Assembly: GCA_019694835.1 (NCBI GenBank)
Contig: JAIBBE010000100.1
Coordinates: 1 to 38,890 of the forward strand
DNA from: Fimbriimonadaceae bacterium
GTDB lineage: Bacteria; Armatimonadota; Fimbriimonadia; Fimbriimonadales; Fimbriimonadaceae
Length of the DNA: 38,890 nt
Direction: 5' to 3'
The notes beneath the pieces are model-generated. The model did not search any database and had not been told where the DNA came from. It saw only the letters and a list, made by a program, of their open reading frames with translations. The position numbers and the translations under genes were made by a program. Within the stretch, counting starts at the first letter, position 1. The number at the start of each line of letters is the position of its first letter. Of this stretch, positions 35,111 through 38,890 are shown in pieces.

Positions 35111-35917
35111 TCACCCAATCACCGGGAACCGCCGCTGCTTCGCCAACCGGTCCAAAGCGGACTGCATCACCGCGCGCACATGGGCATCGACCTCGTCGAC
35201 ATCCGGATTCGGGCCGAACTGCTCGGCGATGTGGATCGGCTCGAGCACCTCGTGCACGATCTTCGACGGCAGCGGGAAGTTCGCGGGAATCGTCGACGTC
35301 ACCCCGAACGGGAAGCCGATGCCCAGCGGCAGGATCTCGGTCCGAATCTTCGGCAACCCCAGCCGCTTGGCGATCCGGGTGCCGCGGCCCAGGAACAACT
35401 GGGTCTCCTGGCCGCCGATCGACACCGCCGGAACGATCGGCACGTCAGCCTCAATGGCCGTGCGCACGTACCCCTTCCGGCCGTTGAAGTCGATGGTGTT
35501 CTGCGCGAACGTGGACCGGTAGGAGTCGTAGTCCCCGCCCGGGAACACCAGCACCACTCCACCGGATGAGAGCGCCTTGGCGGCGTTCTCGCGGGTGGCG
35601 AGGATGACGCCGATCTTCCGCAGCGTCCCGGCCAGTGGCGTCTTGAACAGGCCGTAGTGCGCCAGGGTGTACAGCGGCCGCTCGTAGCCCAGCTTCTCGT
35701 AGAACGCCGGCGCCAGCACCAGCACGTCGGGGGTCATCGCGCCGCCGGAGTGGTTGGACACCAGCAGCGCCCCGCCGGTCGGCGGCATCCGCTCCAAACC
35801 GCGCACCTCCGCGCGGAACCAGATCTTGCCGATCGGTCCGGCCACCTTGCGGGCCCATTCGATAAAGCCGGGATCCCACTTCTCCAGATCCGAGAGGTCG
35901 CCGTCGTCGTCACCCAT
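35111..35917 (-). CDS. PlsC-type lysophospholipid acyltransferase
   Basis: 268 residues, ATG 35917 ten bases after GAGGTGAG. The acyltransferase box NHSGGAMTPD (HX4D) lies near residue 56 and FPGGDYDS (usual FPEG) near 125, with further conserved VPIVPAVSIGG. The family moves an acyl chain from acyl-CoA to lysophospholipid or glycerol-3-phosphate derivatives at the membrane. An N-terminal EVRGLERMP stretch is typical for mycobacterial members. Divergent from the hydrolase at 36066, with 148 bp between. Part of the ordinary chromosomal flank. Confidence 0.87.
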   Translation of the reverse strand: MGDDDGDLSDLEKWDPGFIEWARKVAGPIGKIWFRAEVRGLERMPPTGGALLVSNHSGGAMTPDVLVLAPAFYEKLGYERPLYTLAHYGLFKTPLAGTLRKIGVILATRENAAKALSSGGVVLVFPGGDYDSYRSTFAQNTIDFNGRKGYVRTAIEADVPIVPAVSIGGQETQLFLGRGTRIAKRLGLPKIRTEILPLGIGFPFGVTSTIPANFPLPSKIVHEVLEPIHIAEQFGPNPDVDEVDAHVRAVMQSALDRLAKQRRFPVIG

Positions 35918-36065
35918 GGCTGCTCACCTCGCTTCAGTCAAGCCCAGCTGATCGGAACCTAGCCCCGTCGCCGAACTCACAAACCGTTTTGACCGCGGCA
36001 AGCGGCCCCGGTTCGGTGGACCTAAGTCCCTGTGAGCTGCCCGAAGCCCGCGCTATCGTCGCCAG

Positions 36066-37238
36066 ATGCCTGCACCCGAGCGCGGCACCGGCCGCGGGCC
36101 CCGGCTGGCCCGCCCGGCCGATGTGGCGACGCCGTTCGTGCGGGCCCGAGAGTACCTGCGCCAGCCCGAGCACACCGACGAGCTGCCAGTGGCGCGCCCG
36201 ACCATCGCGGTGGCCCGCCAGGTGTTCCACGACGAGCTCGTGCTGCTCGGCATGCGGTGGTTCCTGCCGGCCGGCGAAGCCGAAGCGCCCGCGCGGGTCG
36301 ACACCGAGGTCCGCGGGGCGCTCGACTACTACGGGCAGCAGGGCTGGCTGGAGAACCCGGAGGGCTTCTTCACCGCCCCGCCGACACTCACCGACGTGGC
36401 GTTGACGCCGGAGACCATTCGCCGTCAGCCCCTGCACCGGCTGACCTTCGACAGCGGCTACCAGCCGCATCCCGGCGACCCGGGCCGCGACCGCTGGCTG
36501 GCGTACACCGCGAACCGGCGCGAGCACGCGCTGCTGCTGCGCCACCGCGAGCCCCGACCCTGGGTGGTGTGCGTGCACGGCGCCCTGATGGGCCGCGGCT
36601 CGGTGGACCTGCGGCTGTTCCGCGCCCGGCACCTGCACGAGGATCTCGGCCTGAACGTGGTGCTGCCGGTGCTGCCGCTGCACGGGCCGCGCAAGACCAA
36701 GGGCGCGGCGTTCCCGGGCCAGGATCTGCTCGACGACGTGCACGCCGCGGCGCAGGCGGTGTGGGACATCCGCCGGCTGATCTCCTGGATCCGCACCCAG
36801 GACCCCGACGCCCGGATCGGGTTGAACAGCATGTCGCTCGGCGGCTACATCACCTCGCTGGTGGCCAGCGTCGAGGACGGACTCACATGTGCGGTGCTGG
36901 GTGTGCCGGTGGCCGATCTGATCGAGGTGCTCGGCGGCCACGGCGGCCTGCCCGAGGACGACCCGCGCCGCCAGATCCTCGAGCTGGCCCGCCCGATCGG
37001 GCGGATGATCTCGCCGCTGTCGCTCAGTCCGCGGGTGCCGATCGAGGGCCGGTTCATCTACGGCGGGGTGGCCGACCGGTTGGTCAATCCGCGCGATCAG
37101 GTGATGCGGCTCTGGGAGCACTGGGGCCGCCCCGAGATCATCTGGTATCAGGGCGCCCACACCGGGTTCTTCCGGTCGCGCCCGGTTCAGGACTTCATCG
37201 ACGCCGCGCTGCGCCAGTCGGGCCTCGTCGCGCACTAA
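36066..37238 (+). CDS. Alpha/beta hydrolase
   Basis: 390 residues, ATG 36066. The oxyanion-type HGALMGRG follows a hydrophobic strand (RPWVVCVHGAL, 164-174). The nucleophile elbow is SMSLGG with Ser257, where the first position of GxSxG is not Gly. A likely acid in VADRLVNPRD and the catalytic His in YQGAHTGFF lie towards the end. The N-terminal 150 residues are an extra segment of unknown role. Substrate unknown. It is possibly linked to lipid metabolism with the divergent acyltransferase. Confidence 0.82.
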   Translation: MPAPERGTGRGPRLARPADVATPFVRAREYLRQPEHTDELPVARPTIAVARQVFHDELVLLGMRWFLPAGEAEAPARVDTEVRGALDYYGQQGWLENPEGFFTAPPTLTDVALTPETIRRQPLHRLTFDSGYQPHPGDPGRDRWLAYTANRREHALLLRHREPRPWVVCVHGALMGRGSVDLRLFRARHLHEDLGLNVVLPVLPLHGPRKTKGAAFPGQDLLDDVHAAAQAVWDIRRLISWIRTQDPDARIGLNSMSLGGYITSLVASVEDGLTCAVLGVPVADLIEVLGGHGGLPEDDPRRQILELARPIGRMISPLSLSPRVPIEGRFIYGGVADRLVNPRDQVMRLWEHWGRPEIIWYQGAHTGFFRSRPVQDFIDAALRQSGLVAH

Positions 37239-37452
37239 CGCTGGATCAGCGGGCCCACGAAGCGGCACCGATTTTTGTCGGTGGTCCCACTTATCATCAA
37301 GGTGGGTCAGGGAAGAGGGGACTGATCGGGGCGAGATGAGCCTCGGCCGACCAAGGGGAAAGCCACTCCGGATGCTGCGGCATCCGTTGAGTGATTGCTG
37401 TTCTTGACTTTTCGTCCCACCACAGCTTCTCGCTGCGTGCCGTGCAGCGATA

Positions 37453-37470
37453 CCTGCTGCCTTCAGCAGG
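37453..37470 (+). promoter_or_regulatory. Hairpin just upstream of the gene at 37491
   Basis: CCTGCTG (37453-37459) and CAGCAGG (37464-37470) form a perfect 7-bp stem with a CCTT loop, then CTTTCATTAAGGGGGATGGC leads into the ATG. The stem ends about ten bases before the ribosome binding site, so it could affect translation or end readthrough. Two further small stem-loops occur at 37266-37283 and 37286-37306 in the 252-bp gap. Confidence 0.35.
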
Positions 37471-37490
37471 CTTTCATTAAGGGGGATGGC

Positions 37491-38255
37491 ATGGATACGG
37501 ACCAAAACCGTATGGCGGACTACGTCGATTGGGACTTCCCGAGTCTCGCATACCTGTGGGACAGCCAGATGCGCGCGATCGTGTCCGGCGCGAACAAGCT
37601 CGAATCGCTGAGCGAGGCGGACTTCGTGCGTTCGCTGACCCTGTTGCGCGGGCGGGTGCACAGCTTCGCTCAGGCCATGAGCGACGAGTGGCTCGTCGTC
37701 ACCGCGTACGTCATGGTCGAGGACCTGTTCAAGTCCTGCTTCAATCAATTCCGTTGGATCCCGGGCGTTCCCGCCTACGTTGCCGCGACGGCGGGTGAGG
37801 TGGTGAAGGAGCTGACCCAACGCGGATTCGTCTTGCACTACGTGATCGACAACACCGTGGGCAACGCCAACCTCGCCGAGGTTCTGGACTACATGCCCCA
37901 GCTGTTCGAGACGGCCCGTCTGTCCATGACCGGACCCCAGCTCATGGCCGGGGTGCTGATGGCGCGGGACGGTCTCCCGCAGGAGATCTCGAGGATTCCG
38001 GAGTACCGCGACCGGGGGTACGCCGCCGCTGACGAGTTGGTGAGCAGGTGGCACCGGGAGCGCAAGTCGTCGGTCTACCTCAACATGGACTTCGACGACG
38101 ATACGCCGGCGCTGTCGATGGATGTGGCGCTCTCGCAGTGCGACAAGCCTCGCACCGTCGTCGTGTTCCGCAATCAGCTGCCGGCTCCGGGCACCAAGTC
38201 GAACATCTGGCCGCCGGCCGGAATGGAGTTGCCCAACTTCGGCGGCCCGGAGTAG
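37491..38255 (+). CDS. Hypothetical protein (254 aa)
   Basis: ATG 37491 (MDTDQNRMADYVDWDF) has GGGGGA just upstream. The longer frame to 37395 carries Cys-rich, non-native sequence and is rejected. Mostly helical, rich in acidic residues and Trp, with two conserved-looking stretches (LMAGVLMARDGLPQEISRIP, YVAATAGEVVKELTQRGF). No signal peptide, transmembrane segment or enzyme motif seen. Family not recognised. Followed at 87 bp by another unrecognised gene on the same strand. Confidence 0.6.
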   Translation: MDTDQNRMADYVDWDFPSLAYLWDSQMRAIVSGANKLESLSEADFVRSLTLLRGRVHSFAQAMSDEWLVVTAYVMVEDLFKSCFNQFRWIPGVPAYVAATAGEVVKELTQRGFVLHYVIDNTVGNANLAEVLDYMPQLFETARLSMTGPQLMAGVLMARDGLPQEISRIPEYRDRGYAAADELVSRWHRERKSSVYLNMDFDDDTPALSMDVALSQCDKPRTVVVFRNQLPAPGTKSNIWPPAGMELPNFGGPE

Positions 38256-38296
38256 ATCGCTCCGGGTACCTGAGGCTCGAGAGCGTCACCTCGCAA

Positions 38297-38336
38297 CTCG
38301 GGCCGGTGACCACCACAGCAAGAAGAGAGGAAGTGA
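38297..38336 (+). repeat. Duplicated leader, copy 1
   Basis: A stretch starting CTCGGGCCGG and containing ACCACCACAGCA and AGGAAGTGA recurs at 38599-38645 with a few insertions. Copy 1 supplies the ribosome binding site of the gene at 38342, so the repeat looks like a duplicated translation-initiation region. Confidence 0.55.
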
Positions 38337-38341
38337 TCACC

Positions 38342-38890
38342 ATGAACGAAACCGTGCTGACCCAGGACGACTGGCTGGTCGTCGCCAACACCCTGTCGGT
38401 GTGGACCAGCGACTCCGTGTTCCTCGACATCACCGCCGACTTCACGAGGAGCGGTACGTCGATCTTCGTGCTGCGACTCAACGACGCCAACTACGCCAGC
38501 GCGCTGACCCTGGGCATGACCGTTTCCCTGGCCGAGGCGATCGCCCTGGCCAACGAATTCCTCAAGGAGGAGAAGAACTTGCCACGAGGTCCCGCCACCT
38601 CGGGCCGGCAACCGATGACCACCACAGCAGCAAGAAAGGAAGTGAGCTCCGTGGCTTACCACTGGAAGTATGAGATCAAGGGATGGGGTGCGGTGTTCAA
38701 CGAGGGCAACCTCGCCGAGGACACCCGCGAGGACACCCTGGCCCGCCGGGACAAGCTGGTCATGCTCCTGCGCGAATCCGACTGGTACGCCGAGCAACCC
38801 GAGGGTGAGGACTCCGCGCTGGCCCAGCGGGTCAGGGAGTTGGCGGCCGCCGACGATGAATTCGAAATGCAGAATCTCATCATCGCCATC
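38342..38890 (+). CDS. Hypothetical protein, possibly a fusion of two short genes (partial)
   Basis: ATG 38342 (MNETVLTQDDWLVVANTL) follows GAGAGGAAG. GTG 38333 is in frame. The frame stays open to the right edge (183 codons), so the end is unknown. Residues about 1-80 are one compact acidic unit. From GTG 38651 a different unit begins (VAYHWKYEIKGWGAVFNEGN...) with many charged residues. A copy of the upstream leader, including a second AGGAAGTGA, lies inside the frame just before that GTG. There is no stop between them, so the first unit must read into the second. No family recognised. Confidence 0.5.
   Translation, partial: MNETVLTQDDWLVVANTLSVWTSDSVFLDITADFTRSGTSIFVLRLNDANYASALTLGMTVSLAEAIALANEFLKEEKNLPRGPATSGRQPMTTTAARKEVSSVAYHWKYEIKGWGAVFNEGNLAEDTREDTLARRDKLVMLLRESDWYAEQPEGEDSALAQRVRELAAADDEFEMQNLIIAI
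38599..38645 (+). repeat. Duplicated leader, copy 2 (inside the open frame)
   Basis: Second copy of the leader at 38297-38336, with GCAACCGATGAC replacing GTGAC and one extra GCA. It precedes GTG 38651 by five bases. It is translated as part of the frame beginning at 38342 unless the GTG is used separately. Confidence 0.5.

Noticed and set aside
35934..38054. A 706-codon minus-strand open frame over the alpha/beta hydrolase and the following gene
   Set aside because: The translation is rich in His, Arg, Gln, Val and Pro without domain structure, typical of the antisense frame of a high-GC gene. The plus strand carries a clear hydrolase.
1..38890. CRISPR arrays, tRNA or rRNA genes, insertion sequences and prophage integrases
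   Set aside because: No regularly spaced repeats, cloverleaf-like sequence, transposase or tyrosine recombinase motif was found by reading. The recombinase-like tail at 3469-4251 has no catalytic motif.

Overview
The window looks like a high-GC actinobacterial chromosome, most probably a mycobacterium (Mycolicibacterium-type): strong G/C bias at third positions, frequent GTG starts, ATGA/GTGA-coupled operons, and flanking genes (PlsC-type acyltransferase, TM0106-like nuclease, NrtR regulator) of the kind common in that group. The genus is inferred from style, not from a marker gene. No rRNA, tRNA, CRISPR array, integrase or IS element was recognised.

Left flank (1-4251): the tail of an unidentified gene, weak small ORFs, a Cys-rich hypothetical protein, then a NrtR-type Nudix/winged-helix regulator divergent from an ADP-ribosylglycohydrolase fused to a dual-specificity phosphatase. 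That fusion gene is coupled to a protein with a recombinase-like C-terminus. The divergent promoter has near-consensus -35 and -10 boxes, with repeated CGTCTCTAA elements on and beside it, so ADP-ribose-responsive control is plausible.

Central island (about 4360-32520): this is a Dpd-type 7-deazaguanine-in-DNA modification and restriction island, the system known from Salmonella Montevideo. Three blocks belong to it. (a) A minus-strand operon queC-queE-queD-folE2 (10496-7993) makes preQ0 from GTP. (b) A plus-strand operon (10601-14973) holds a DpdC-like protein, a DGQHR protein (DpdB-like), DpdA (the TGT-like DNA transglycosylase) and a second DGQHR protein. (c) A long minus-strand restriction operon runs dpdE-F-G-H-I-J-K-D (32520-15145). 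The supply and modification operons diverge from one short regulatory region rich in inverted repeats. The modification and restriction operons converge on a hairpin at 15114-15139. In front of these blocks lies a two-gene UvrD-like helicase plus Fe-S PD-(D/E)XK nuclease operon (4360-7929), which may be an extra effector module.

Right flank (32521-38890): a decayed TM0106-like RecB-family nuclease pseudogene (two amber stops and a frameshift), a small hypothetical gene, a PlsC-type acyltransferase, a divergent alpha/beta hydrolase, and two unrecognised genes. The last of these runs off the window and appears to be a fusion across a duplicated leader.

Limits: all assignments come from reading motifs and gene order. 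No database search, GC calculation or structure prediction was run.
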